Shown here: piece after piece, positions 8,751 through 16,128 of the stretch
How the letters are laid out: every line of letters starts with the position of its first letter
Numbering within the stretch: position 1 is the first letter of the stretch
NCBI GenBank assembly: GCA_900540785.1
Contig: UQHF01000012.1
Span: 1 to 64,000, forward strand
Source of the DNA: an uncultured Blautia sp.
GTDB taxonomy: Bacteria > Bacillota > Clostridia > Lachnospirales > Lachnospiraceae
DNA length: 64,000 nucleotides
Reading direction: 5' to 3'
Notes under the pieces: generated by a model
Seen by the model: the letters and a program-made list of their open reading frames with translations, nothing else
Told to the model about the DNA's origin: nothing
Databases searched by the model: none
Made by a program: the position numbers and the translations under genes

Positions 8751-8969
8751 TTAGAGCTCTATCTCACAGTCTGGTTCTACTTTTTTGCAGGCTTTCAATA
8801 CATCCTTCATAACTGCTTTTGGTTCTTTTCCTTCTTCAAACTCTACAATCATCTTCTGTGTCATAAAGTTTACAGTTGCATTGGCAACTCCCGCAGTTTT
8901 TTTCGCTGCATCTTCCATAAGGTTTGCACAGTTTGCACAGTCTACTTCAATTTTGAAAGTTTTTTTCAT
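8751..8969 (-). CDS. HMA-domain metal-binding protein
   Basis: A 72-residue protein made of one heavy-metal-associated domain (ferredoxin-like fold). It carries the metal-binding Cys pair in VDCANCANLM (about residues 10-19). The second half contains KKVEPDCEIEL with two acidic residues and one more Cys. In this group such free HMA proteins sit directly upstream of P1B ATPases that lack the domain, as here, and presumably hand the ion to the pump. It is the first gene of the apparent unit. Copper chaperones of the CopZ type look similar, but the neighbouring ATPase fits Zn/Cd better. Confidence 0.85.
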   Translation of the reverse strand: MKKTFKIEVDCANCANLMEDAAKKTAGVANATVNFMTQKMIVEFEEGKEPKAVMKDVLKACKKVEPDCEIEL

Positions 8970-9246
8970 GATAAATACCTCTCTTCTTAAATATTTTTAT
9001 AATCGTTAAAAGATTGTTTAATCTTTATGTCTGTATAATACACTTCCACATTTAAGATGTCAATCCATCTAAGACATCTACTTCTAAATGGGAAATTTGT
9101 TTGTCTACTTGGTGCATTTTGTCTTTGCTCTATATAAAATTCACTTTCAGACGAATGAATTCTCCTCCATACAATAACCGAAACCACAGATTATGCCTCC
9201 TGTTTTCTGCACATTATATTTCTCTAAAACGAAATATATAAAACAC
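8970..9246. promoter_or_regulatory. Leader region of the HMA/ATPase unit
   Basis: This gene-free stretch lies above the HMA gene. AAAGATT (9009-9015) and AATCTTT (9020-9026) form a perfect 7-base inverted repeat about 40 bases above the start, a plausible repressor site. A second pair, AGATGTC/GACATCT, lies near 9055-9078. No convincing coding frame was found in it. Confidence 0.35.
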
Positions 9247-9293
9247 AAAAATAGAACTATACCCACACAAAAAAGCGAATATAGTTCTATTTT
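9247..9293 (-). terminator. Terminator after the XRE regulator
   Basis: A perfect 14-base-pair stem (9248-9261 with 9280-9293) with an 18-base loop, flanked by T-runs on both strands. It lies below the XRE gene that ends at 9379. Confidence 0.7.
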
Positions 9294-9378
9294 CTAATTT
9301 TTACGGAATAATAACAACTGCTTATCTTACCTGACTTCTTGTTGATCATTTTATCACACATAAATCTTCTTTGACATT

Positions 9379-10107
9379 CTATTTTTTATAAACCTCCGTA
9401 AAGATTTTTTCTCCTTCTTTTAAAGCTTTCCGGATTGTTCCGTTTTTTTTGCAAAGACTCTCCTCTTCTTTTTCAGAGAGAGTTTTTTCCAGATTTCCTT
9501 CTTCATCCAGATAAGAAACAGAAGACACAATTTCCTCTTCTTTTCCCATCTCAGACCATCTTATCTGTATATTTTGTCCCTCTGCTGTTCCATAATAATC
9601 CAGAACCGTATTGTGGAAATGAAGAGAAAAATCAAAATATCCCGGCATCTTCTGATTGGGAAGAATATAAAAGGAATCTTTCGAAACTGATTTTTTGTAA
9701 TATCCCTCTTTCCCGTCAAACTGAAACTGATTTTTCTCAATCCCTTCCTGAAAGCCCTGTTCCAGAGATGTTTTGGCCTGCTGCCACATCACGCCGTAGA
9801 CTCCCGCGCCAAGAATCAGTAAAATACCGGCACAGCCCAGAGCTGTTTTGAATCCTCGCTTAAATTTCTGACTGAACTTAATTTCTCTGTTTATTTTTTT
9901 CACCATTTGCACGTCCTCCTTCAGCATAGCATCCAGAGAAATCTGAAATTCCTCGCTTATCCGAATCAGGGTTTCCAGGTCCGGATAGCTTTTTTCATTT
10001 TCCCAGTTGGATACTGTTTGTCGTGTCACATGAAAAATTCGGGCAAATTCTTCCTGTGTCATTTTTCTTTCTTTTCGTATGCTTATGATCGTCTGTCCAA
10101 GTTTCAT
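9379..10107 (-). CDS. XRE-family regulator with membrane anchor
   Basis: A 242-residue protein. The N-terminal 65 residues are an XRE/Cro helix-turn-helix (MTQEEFARIFHVTRQTVSNWE is the turn region; read as two helices). One transmembrane segment follows at about residues 86-106 (FKTALGCAGILLILGAGVYG). The rest would lie outside the cell and carries no motif I recognise. Start 10107 is set by AAAGGAGG. Membrane-linked XRE proteins of this layout in Firmicutes often respond to envelope conditions, but the signal here is unknown. There is no target gene in the same unit; a terminator follows. Confidence 0.75.
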   Translation of the reverse strand: MKLGQTIISIRKERKMTQEEFARIFHVTRQTVSNWENEKSYPDLETLIRISEEFQISLDAMLKEDVQMVKKINREIKFSQKFKRGFKTALGCAGILLILGAGVYGVMWQQAKTSLEQGFQEGIEKNQFQFDGKEGYYKKSVSKDSFYILPNQKMPGYFDFSLHFHNTVLDYYGTAEGQNIQIRWSEMGKEEEIVSSVSYLDEEGNLEKTLSEKEEESLCKKNGTIRKALKEGEKIFTEVYKK

Positions 10108-10229
10108 GTGGTCCTCCTTTCTGTATCCATTATGCCTCCGGTTTCTGCAAATAACCAGCAACCATGCCTTGCATCACACTGTTTTTCCGCGCAAAGAATC
10201 TTTGCACAGGCAAAAACAGAGCATTTTTC

Positions 10230-10757
10230 TTACAATTTTACTTCCAGCTGACAGTCAAATGGCTCTTCTTCCACATGCTCCTTTTTGTACCATGCCGCCT
10301 CAACGCAGCCCATGCGTTTATAAAACGCCTGGCTTTCCACAGCGGAGTGAGCAGAAATATAAAGTTTCTCCGCACCTTTTTCTTTTGCCCATCTTTTGGC
10401 TTCTTTAAACAGAACTGTTCCGATTCCCATCCCTCTCATGTCCTGAGATACATGAATGGCAGCCAGGTCTATATATTTATTTTCCCCTCCAAATATTTCC
10501 GGAAGAACAGCGACAAAGCCTTTTAGTTTTTCCTCATAAAAAGCTCCATAAATAAGTCCTCCCGTTCTGACTGTACGTTTCAGGCACTCAATTAACACCT
10601 CATAGTCCTGCTCCGTCCAGTCATCAATGAAGGGCACATCTTTTATCAGCCATTCTCCGTTTTTTCTTCGCCAGCATTTTGTAACAACCTGACGCCTGAT
10701 AAAATCACGAAACAGCTCCCGATTGATTTCATTCTCCTGTAAACTGCGATATTTCAT
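10230..10757 (-). CDS. GNAT-family N-acetyltransferase
   Basis: A 175-residue acetyl-CoA-dependent N-acetyltransferase. The acetyl-CoA binding motif A is clear: IHVSQDMRGMGIGTVLFKEA (Q/RxxGxG/A). The C-terminal part has SQAFYKRMGC, the usual beta-strand 6/7 region. The N-terminal 90 residues are only loosely conserved, with WRRKNGEWLIKDVPFIDDW. The substrate cannot be told; relatives acetylate small amines or protein N-termini. Start 10757 has GGGAG ahead of it; a longer frame begins at 10784. Confidence 0.8.
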   Translation of the reverse strand: MKYRSLQENEINRELFRDFIRRQVVTKCWRRKNGEWLIKDVPFIDDWTEQDYEVLIECLKRTVRTGGLIYGAFYEEKLKGFVAVLPEIFGGENKYIDLAAIHVSQDMRGMGIGTVLFKEAKRWAKEKGAEKLYISAHSAVESQAFYKRMGCVEAAWYKKEHVEEEPFDCQLEVKL

Positions 10758-10819
10758 CTCTGTTTCTCCCTGCGGGACTGTCACACTAAATAATTAGTGC
10801 GCAGTCTCTTCTTTGTTCG

Positions 10820-11074
10820 TTACTTTTTCATTGATTCTGCAATTTCTCTTATTTTTTCAATGAGATAACCTGTGTATTTTTTAATCTTCTCTATGGCTTC
10901 TCCTTCCTGAATCATCATCTTTGCAAGAGATAATTTCTCTTTTTGTACGCCCTGTTCGACGCCCTGTTCGATCCCTTGTTCAATTCCTTGTTCAATAAGC
11001 GCCTGACTTAAGTTACACATATTTTTCACCTCACTCTCCAGTTCTGCTGTCATTGCAATATGGAAATCCGTCAA
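10820..11074 (-). pseudogene. C-terminal remnant of an Rpn/PD-(D/E)XK nuclease-like protein
   Basis: Only about 84 codons remain. They show the typical C-terminal tail of Rpn-family recombination-promoting nuclease/putative transposase proteins: an EQGIEQGIEQGVEQGV repeat followed by a helix ending LIEKIREIAESM. The nuclease core that normally precedes it (about 200 residues) is absent, and an in-frame TGA lies three codons above the TTG at 11074. A shorter ATG start exists at 11053. It is most likely non-functional. Confidence 0.7.
10948..10996 (-). repeat. Four 12-base imperfect repeats in the Rpn remnant
   Basis: Four adjacent 12-base units encode the EQG(I/V) repeats. Related Rpn proteins vary in the number of these units, which suggests slippage. 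Units differ at third positions and in one first position. Confidence 0.7.
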
Positions 11075-11116
11075 AGACTGTCATCTGATTTTTATATGTA
11101 TGTGTACACAATACCT

Positions 11117-11578
11117 TTAGATCAGCTCCATATTAATAGATTTCTCCCGAAACCCGCATTTTACATACATCTCATATGCGGCTTTATTTTTTGCGTTTAC
11201 CTGCAATTCCACTGCATCGCAATGCCTTTCCTCTTTTATCTGCTTTGCTTTTTCAAAAAACAGATGTCCGATTCCCCTTCCACGATACTTCTCATCTACC
11301 GCCATGCTGTCAATGAAGAGCACATTTCTTGTAACATGTGATGGATTTTCTATATGCCGCAAGGCAATTCCCATAACGCCCACTACCATACCGTCTGCTT
11401 CGGCAACGAAAAATGTACCCTCTTTCAGAAGCCCGGCAAACTTATCCGCCGGAATCATCTCTTTGTTTGTTTTGTATATATCAGGCCTCCATTTTACGTG
11501 CATTTCCTGTACCTGCCCCATAATATTTACCACCGCTTCGTAATCCTTCCTTTCTGCGTTTCTTACGAAAGCTTTCAT
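11117..11578 (-). CDS. GNAT-family N-acetyltransferase
   Basis: A 153-residue acetyltransferase. The acetyl-CoA site is VDEKYRGRGIGHLFFEKA (about residues 94-111), and NKAAYEMYVKCGF is the C-terminal family motif. The N-terminus (MKAFVRNAERKDYEAV) starts directly with the first beta strand, so the start is secure. It overlaps the DUF3784 gene by four bases (ATGA), so the two are translationally coupled. The substrate is unknown. Confidence 0.82.
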   Translation of the reverse strand: MKAFVRNAERKDYEAVVNIMGQVQEMHVKWRPDIYKTNKEMIPADKFAGLLKEGTFFVAEADGMVVGVMGIALRHIENPSHVTRNVLFIDSMAVDEKYRGRGIGHLFFEKAKQIKEERHCDAVELQVNAKNKAAYEMYVKCGFREKSINMELI

Positions 11579-11943
11579 CTGTCCGCACCTCCTGTTTTAT
11601 CATTTCGTAAATATTTTTTAAACGCCTTATGCGCGTCCCAGTGTACATCTTTAAAAAACCAGATGCCCCAGATAATATATGCGGCTACCGCCATATAGCT
11701 GGTAAAAAAGCAGGACAGAATTGCTCCGACAAGCATAATTGCACTCCATATAAAACTGGAATTTCTTATATCTCTCACAATCCGTTCCTTATCGTACCAT
11801 TCCTGCTCTTTTTCCGGAAGCGTATTAAATCCGGAAACAAATTTTGCTCCTCTCTCTTTTAATACGGCACATACGATGCCGATTAAAAAAAATCCCGGAA
11901 CCAGAACAATGCACAGCCAAAATCCAACATTCATAACGCTCAT
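11575..11943 (-). CDS. DUF3784-family small membrane protein
   Basis: A 122-residue membrane protein of the DUF3784 type. The first TM segment (about 6-28) is followed by KERGAKFVSGFNTLP and KEQEWYDKERIVRDIRN, a signature shared by the family. Two further TM segments follow (about 64-95). Function of the family is unknown. Start 11943 overlaps the stop of the upstream secreted protein (ATGA), while the ATG at 11934 is an alternative. It forms a compact run with the two genes upstream and the acetyltransferase downstream. Confidence 0.7.
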   Translation of the reverse strand: MSVMNVGFWLCIVLVPGFFLIGIVCAVLKERGAKFVSGFNTLPEKEQEWYDKERIVRDIRNSSFIWSAIMLVGAILSCFFTSYMAVAAYIIWGIWFFKDVHWDAHKAFKKYLRNDKTGGADR

Positions 11944-13046
11944 TCCCCTTTCAGCTTTTCATCTAAAATAATCATCTCTCCATTTTTCTCCACGATCCCC
12001 GGCTGTACTACAACCAGTTTCTGCTCTTCTGTCACCTCAAGATACTGGGAGGCATATCCCCATACACGGATCTCATCTCCCTCTTTCAGTTCCAGTGCCT
12101 CCTCTACAACTCCTTCTTCATTTAATTTCTGATTTGCAATACAATATAACTGACCGGTGGTATCCTCCGCAATATAAAGAGCAACTTCCGGAGAAAGAGG
12201 CGTTCCCGCTATTTTCATATATTCTCCGCTTTCTTTGCCCCATACCGTGCCTTCACTGTAAAATCCAATGCTTAAATTTTCTTCATATCCTTCAATAATC
12301 CCATTAAAATCGTTTGCGAAAGGCTCCATTTCTCTCTCTGTTTTTTCCTGGTACGCTGCTATCTGTTCGTCTGCATTCTTCTGCTTTTCCTCCTGCGGCT
12401 GATAGTCCTGATACTCAAAAATGTTGTCTGAGCAAATGTTAATTCCTGTTGCGTCTCCAAGTAACGTCACTTTAAAAATATCGAGTACGTCATCGTCCAC
12501 AGTGCGGGAAATATTGATTCCTCCGGCGGAATTTATCTCGTATCCTTCTACATTTGCAAGCGCTTCTTTTAACGCCTCATCTGACATGGCACAATGAACG
12601 CCATTCAAAGTCACAAAAAAATCCGGATTTGCAGTATCCTTTTTTGCAGAAAATCCCACTTCTATAATCGTTCCCTCTTGTACCTGCTTACCTGATTTCG
12701 AATCATCATTTACAATCCATGCTTCCAGCTTTTCATCTTCTTTTGTAAACTCACCGGAAATCCTTTCTCCCGGCTGCAGAGAAACATCTTCCGCCTGATA
12801 CGTTTCCGTTTCCAACGTCCAGCCATCTTCTATTAACTGAGATACTTCCAAAGGAAGAGTATAATATTCTCCATCTAAGATAAATTCCGGTGTGCCGTCA
12901 TTTTTTAGCTGAGAAACTATCGTCTCATCTGTGCATGTTTTTTCCTGTCCTGATGAAGCAGAATTCTCTGCCCTGGTTTCATATCCCAAAAACACGCTCC
13001 CTGTCAATACACAGCCTATCACAAACGCAATCCCCTGTTTTTTCAT
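11940..13046 (-). CDS. Secreted protein of unknown function
   Basis: A 368-residue exported protein that I do not recognise. The N-terminus is a signal peptide (KKQGIAFVIGCVLTGSVFLG, cleavage likely after TRA near residue 26). The mature part is acidic and appears to have two halves: residues 60-210 with a beta-rich region (EFILDGEYYTLPLEVSQLIEDG and so on, read in short strands), and residues 245-368 with a helical linker and an OB-like end (LKEGDEIRVWGYAS, QKLVVVQPGIVE). There is no lipobox Cys. It overlaps the membrane-protein gene upstream by four bases, so the two products probably act together at the cell surface. Confidence 0.6.
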   Translation of the reverse strand: MKKQGIAFVIGCVLTGSVFLGYETRAENSASSGQEKTCTDETIVSQLKNDGTPEFILDGEYYTLPLEVSQLIEDGWTLETETYQAEDVSLQPGERISGEFTKEDEKLEAWIVNDDSKSGKQVQEGTIIEVGFSAKKDTANPDFFVTLNGVHCAMSDEALKEALANVEGYEINSAGGINISRTVDDDVLDIFKVTLLGDATGINICSDNIFEYQDYQPQEEKQKNADEQIAAYQEKTEREMEPFANDFNGIIEGYEENLSIGFYSEGTVWGKESGEYMKIAGTPLSPEVALYIAEDTTGQLYCIANQKLNEEGVVEEALELKEGDEIRVWGYASQYLEVTEEQKLVVVQPGIVEKNGEMIILDEKLKGE

Positions 13047-14257
13047 ACCTTCTTATCCTCTCTTTCTCTATTATTTTGTTTCTTCTTCCTCTCATGGGAA
13101 GGAAATATCTTCTGATATGCCTGCTTTGCTTCAGAAACATCATGCGTAAGTAAATACCAGATCTTTTCTTTTGAATCCTTTTTTTCCTGAAATAATTCTC
13201 CGTACCTTTCTGAGATTTTATCAGGACGGACTTCCGGAAAATCAATCCGGGAAATCTGCGACAATACCTTCCCCATTTCTTCATTCCGCTTTCCGTACAG
13301 GTCAAGATACGTTGTTCTTGTGCTAAATCTTTTTCCATCCAGATACCTGCATTTTATATAAGAAACCTTTCTGCCTGAATAAATACTGACAGTAAGCAAA
13401 AGCTTTCTGGAAATAATGATTCCCTCAAGAAGTACCCAATTTTCGCTGAGTAAAACGGGCATATATTTTTGCAAATCGTCGTTTTCAAAAGAAACCGGTT
13501 CAAATCTTTCCCCTTTTAACAAAATCTGCAATTCTTTTCTTGAAAAAATTCTGTTAAGAACAGGGATACAGCCATACGGTGTCGAAACGTAACGCCATAC
13601 TTTCTTGGCTGTGAAAACTGCAATAGCAAGAAACAAAATGATGTACCACATATCTTCTGTCCTTCGTTCCCGAAAAAATACAATCGTCCCTGCCAAAACC
13701 ACAAATAGACAGAACAGCCATGCACCTGCAGCCAATATTTTCTTCAGGGGAAAGAAACAAATCCACTCTGCCCTTCCAAGCTTCCGTCTGCATAATTCCT
13801 CCTGGTCTTTTTCCAAATCGGAAGCTTCGAATATGAGACTTCGGGTAATCGCTCTTCCAATCATAGATGGAACATTTGCAAATGCGAACATTCCGCCAAT
13901 GATCACTGTCATAATCCACACCATAATGGAACCGGGAGTAAAAAGCAGATTCAGCCACCAGGAAAGAAACAGCCATAAAATAAGCATTCCATACCGTTTT
14001 TTCTTTGTTTTTATCCGATAAATCCCATATATACAGAAAACAAGAAGAAACCCCGCAAACACGCTGTGAAGAAACCAGCGGGGGCAGAACAATACATCAC
14101 TTCCTGCAGCAATGACGAGCTGGTGCTGAAAATATTCCATTTTTCCAAACAATCCCATGTAATGGCAGATCCCTATATAAAGAGCGAATACGGTTCCCGC
14201 AGCACACAATAATATGGTCAAATACTTTTCTTTTTCACTGGGAGTTTTTTTCTCCAT
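13043..14257 (-). CDS. Multi-pass membrane protein of unknown function
   Basis: About 404 residues. TM segments are predicted by eye at about 14-34, 62-80, 90-135 (two or three), 175-200 and 205-225, followed by a 180-residue cytoplasmic domain rich in charge (RKELQILLKGERFEPVSFEND). I recognise no family. Start 14257 (ATG) has GAGGTGA five bases ahead; a GTG at 14266 is the longer option. The kinase gene upstream ends 11 bases before. The next gene encodes a secreted protein and overlaps by ATGA. Confidence 0.55.
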   Translation of the reverse strand: MEKKTPSEKEKYLTILLCAAGTVFALYIGICHYMGLFGKMEYFQHQLVIAAGSDVLFCPRWFLHSVFAGFLLVFCIYGIYRIKTKKKRYGMLILWLFLSWWLNLLFTPGSIMVWIMTVIIGGMFAFANVPSMIGRAITRSLIFEASDLEKDQEELCRRKLGRAEWICFFPLKKILAAGAWLFCLFVVLAGTIVFFRERRTEDMWYIILFLAIAVFTAKKVWRYVSTPYGCIPVLNRIFSRKELQILLKGERFEPVSFENDDLQKYMPVLLSENWVLLEGIIISRKLLLTVSIYSGRKVSYIKCRYLDGKRFSTRTTYLDLYGKRNEEMGKVLSQISRIDFPEVRPDKISERYGELFQEKKDSKEKIWYLLTHDVSEAKQAYQKIFPSHERKKKQNNREREDKKV

Positions 14258-14267
14258 CTGCGTCACC

Positions 14268-14777
14268 TCATCTTCCCATATCGTTTATGCAGTCTTCATA
14301 TATCCGTTCCACAGCGTTTTCCAGACTGATCTCTTTATCCAGAGTTTTTTCCGGTATAATCCCAAGATAATCCTTTTCCCTCCACCATCTTCTCATGTCT
14401 TCTTCTCCAAAATCATTACAATTTGGCTTTGTCTTATGCCGAATCAGAGTTTCTTCAAATGGAATGTCATAATAGTACGCCAAAATATGATTTCCGTATT
14501 CCTGCAAAGCTGTCTGAAATAAATTATCATAGGCATCTGCCGGCAAAACACCCTCCAATATTGTAATTTCCGAATGCTGTTTTCCATATTTTAGAAGTTC
14601 AATCATCAATGGCTGCGATTTCTCAATTCCCTGCGGTCCCCATACATGGAGCATCTCCATACGCACTGTATCACTGGAAATCAACATCGTATTTGGACCG
14701 AATTTCCCCTGAAGCAATCTGGCAACTGTCGTTTTTCCGCTTCCGGAGTTTCCTCTTAATATAATTAATTTCTGCAA
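14268..14777 (-). CDS. P-loop kinase (AAA_33/zeta-like)
   Basis: A 169-residue P-loop NTPase. Walker A is LRGNSGSGKTTVAR at about residues 7-20, followed by LISSDTVRMEML, whose Asp is placed like the substrate-binding Asp of zeta-toxin and gluconate/chloramphenicol-type kinases. TILEGVLPADAY matches the Walker B strand, and RHKTKPN with ...EDMRRWW gives a lid. The substrate is unknown. There is no antitoxin-like partner, so a housekeeping small-molecule kinase is more likely than a toxin. Confidence 0.75.
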   Translation of the reverse strand: MQKLIILRGNSGSGKTTVARLLQGKFGPNTMLISSDTVRMEMLHVWGPQGIEKSQPLMIELLKYGKQHSEITILEGVLPADAYDNLFQTALQEYGNHILAYYYDIPFEETLIRHKTKPNCNDFGEEDMRRWWREKDYLGIIPEKTLDKEISLENAVERIYEDCINDMGR

Positions 14778-14815
14778 CTATTTTCTCCTTACTATTCACA
14801 AATTTCTCTTATCTT

Positions 14816-15379
14816 CTACTTCAAAATTTCCATAGCTCTTTCAAATTTATCTCTGCTATATTTTTTACTTTCAACGGATAATTTTTGAAAGCTTCTTGTC
14901 AATTTATCTCTTACAAACTTTTTACCCTCTTCTACATTCATTCCTCTTTGAGCGTAAGCTAAATAGAGTAGATCTGGTATACTCTCAAAATGAGAAAGAG
15001 CATCTGCGTCTGCAACACATACCTCTTCTAAACTATTTTTTTCAAAATTTAAACTTCCTCTATGATTTCTGATACAGTTCTGTACTAATGCAATTTTATT
15101 TTCATCATATCTATACTCTTTTAAAATGCTTTCTGCCATTTCAGCACCATATATATGATGCAGTTTATAAAGATTATAATCTGTAATTGAAGCAATATCA
15201 TGAAGCCACGCAGCGATCATAACAACCTCTTTATCTGCACCGTATTTATCCGATAAAACTTCTGCATTCTTAACTACTGACGCAATATGATAATAACACC
15301 CTATCCCAAATTTGTTTGTCTTCTTCTGGCATCTTTCCCATATTTCTTCTTGAAGTTTTTCCAATATATCCTGACGCAT
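14816..15379 (-). CDS. HD-domain phosphohydrolase
   Basis: A 187-residue HD-domain protein. The metal-binding set is visible: His in CYYHIASVV, the HD pair in AAWLHDIAS, a His in NHRGSLNFEKN and an Asp in VADADALSHF. Proteins of this kind hydrolyse phosphate from nucleotides or related compounds with a divalent metal. The C-terminus is helical (VRDKLTRSFQKLSVESKKYS). Start 15379 is preferred over 15391 because GATGAGG precedes it. It lies 38 bases above the P-loop kinase, but a joint role is unknown. Confidence 0.78.
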   Translation of the reverse strand: MRQDILEKLQEEIWERCQKKTNKFGIGCYYHIASVVKNAEVLSDKYGADKEVVMIAAWLHDIASITDYNLYKLHHIYGAEMAESILKEYRYDENKIALVQNCIRNHRGSLNFEKNSLEEVCVADADALSHFESIPDLLYLAYAQRGMNVEEGKKFVRDKLTRSFQKLSVESKKYSRDKFERAMEILK

Positions 15380-15469
15380 AATACACCTCATCTTCCCATG
15401 ACAAATCTATTTTCTCTTTCCCTGATTATACCACACTCATTTTCCATACAACAGATATTTCATTGTCAT

Positions 15470-15512
15470 ATAAGAAAGAATTTTTCGCGCTGCGCAGCCG
15501 AGTTTTTCTTAT
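15470..15512. repeat. Long imperfect inverted repeat
   Basis: ATAAGAAA (15470-15477) and TTTCTTAT (15505-15512) flank T-rich shoulders and a GC-rich core (CGCGCTGCGCAGCCG) that can fold on itself. It lies between the HD gene and the small membrane-protein gene. It may act as a bidirectional terminator; it could also be a dispersed intergenic repeat. Confidence 0.55.
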
Positions 15513-15555
15513 AACAAAAAAACAGGCATGAAGAAATTTCTCTCTCCACACCTGC

Positions 15556-15693
15556 TTACCGGCAGAACAGATGATACCCGCAAAGGAGGCACATAGTTCC
15601 TGCCACAATTATGATCACGCTGTCGGAAATCAACATTCCGATCACCATTCCAAGACCAATAAAAAACAATATCAGTCCAAAAAATCTTCCCAC
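15556..15693 (-). CDS. Small single-pass membrane protein (45 aa)
   Basis: A short frame with a GTG start at 15691-15693 and an AAGGA ribosome site just upstream. The product begins GRFFGLILFFIGLGMVIGM and ends CLLCGYHLFCR, with two hydrophobic stretches separated by LISDS. Almost the whole protein is membrane-embedded. Its stop is followed by a spacer with weak dyad symmetry. It lies 60 bases below gerW in the same direction. I recognise no family; the clean hydrophobic pattern and a proper ribosome site argue that it is real. Confidence 0.5.
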   Translation of the reverse strand: MGRFFGLILFFIGLGMVIGMLISDSVIIIVAGTMCLLCGYHLFCR

Positions 15694-15753
15694 TTTTCCT
15701 TTTCCATCTTTCTTTTCTTACTTTAGTATATGCAGGAAAAGGACTTATGAACA

Positions 15754-16125
15754 CTACACTTCTGTCTCAGAAGAATTTCCGGATTCTTTTGTTCCCGGAG
15801 CAAACCGGTTCACAAAATCAGGAACCATATCCAGCACTTTTGTGAGACCGTCCTGGTTCTTTACATTTACAAGCTTTGTTGTGCCATTCTGGATCACAAG
15901 AACCGCGCAGGGAGTCATTTTGCCTCCAAGACCACCGCCGCCGTTATTCTTTCCCTGACCTTCAAATGCACCGGCTCCCACGCCAAAAGACACATCAACC
16001 AACGGAAGAATAATGGTATCTCCCACATGAATGGCATCTCCCACCACGGTTTTTGCAGATACAAAGCTGTCCATTCCCTGAAAAAGGGACGCTACTGTCT
16101 CTTTAAAATTGTTTTCTTTCTCCAT
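15754..16125 (-). CDS. gerW: GerW-family sporulation protein (YtfJ)
   Basis: A 123-residue GerW/YtfJ-family protein. In Bacillus it is a spore protein needed for germination with some germinants. Family features: the N-terminal helix (KETVASLFQGMDSFVSA), the core VGDAIHVGDTIILPLVDVSFGVG, then a Gly-rich loop (GKNNGGGGLGGKM) and PCAVLVIQNG. It is directly downstream of a DUF2953 gene with a three-base gap, the same pair order as ytfI-ytfJ in Bacillus. It supports a spore-forming organism. Confidence 0.9.
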   Translation of the reverse strand: MEKENNFKETVASLFQGMDSFVSAKTVVGDAIHVGDTIILPLVDVSFGVGAGAFEGQGKNNGGGGLGGKMTPCAVLVIQNGTTKLVNVKNQDGLTKVLDMVPDFVNRFAPGTKESGNSSETEV

Positions 16126-16128
16126 AAA

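Noticed and set aside
10794..10811. Small dyad CACTAA/TTAGTG above an acetyltransferase gene
   Set aside because: Too short and without context to call a regulator site.
12979..13338. Minus-strand basic frame at the junction of two membrane/secreted genes
   Set aside because: It is out of frame with both recognisable neighbours and is arginine-rich in the manner of a shadow frame.
14268..14777. Zeta-type toxin
   Set aside because: The P-loop and Asp are similar, but there is no epsilon-like antitoxin gene next to it.
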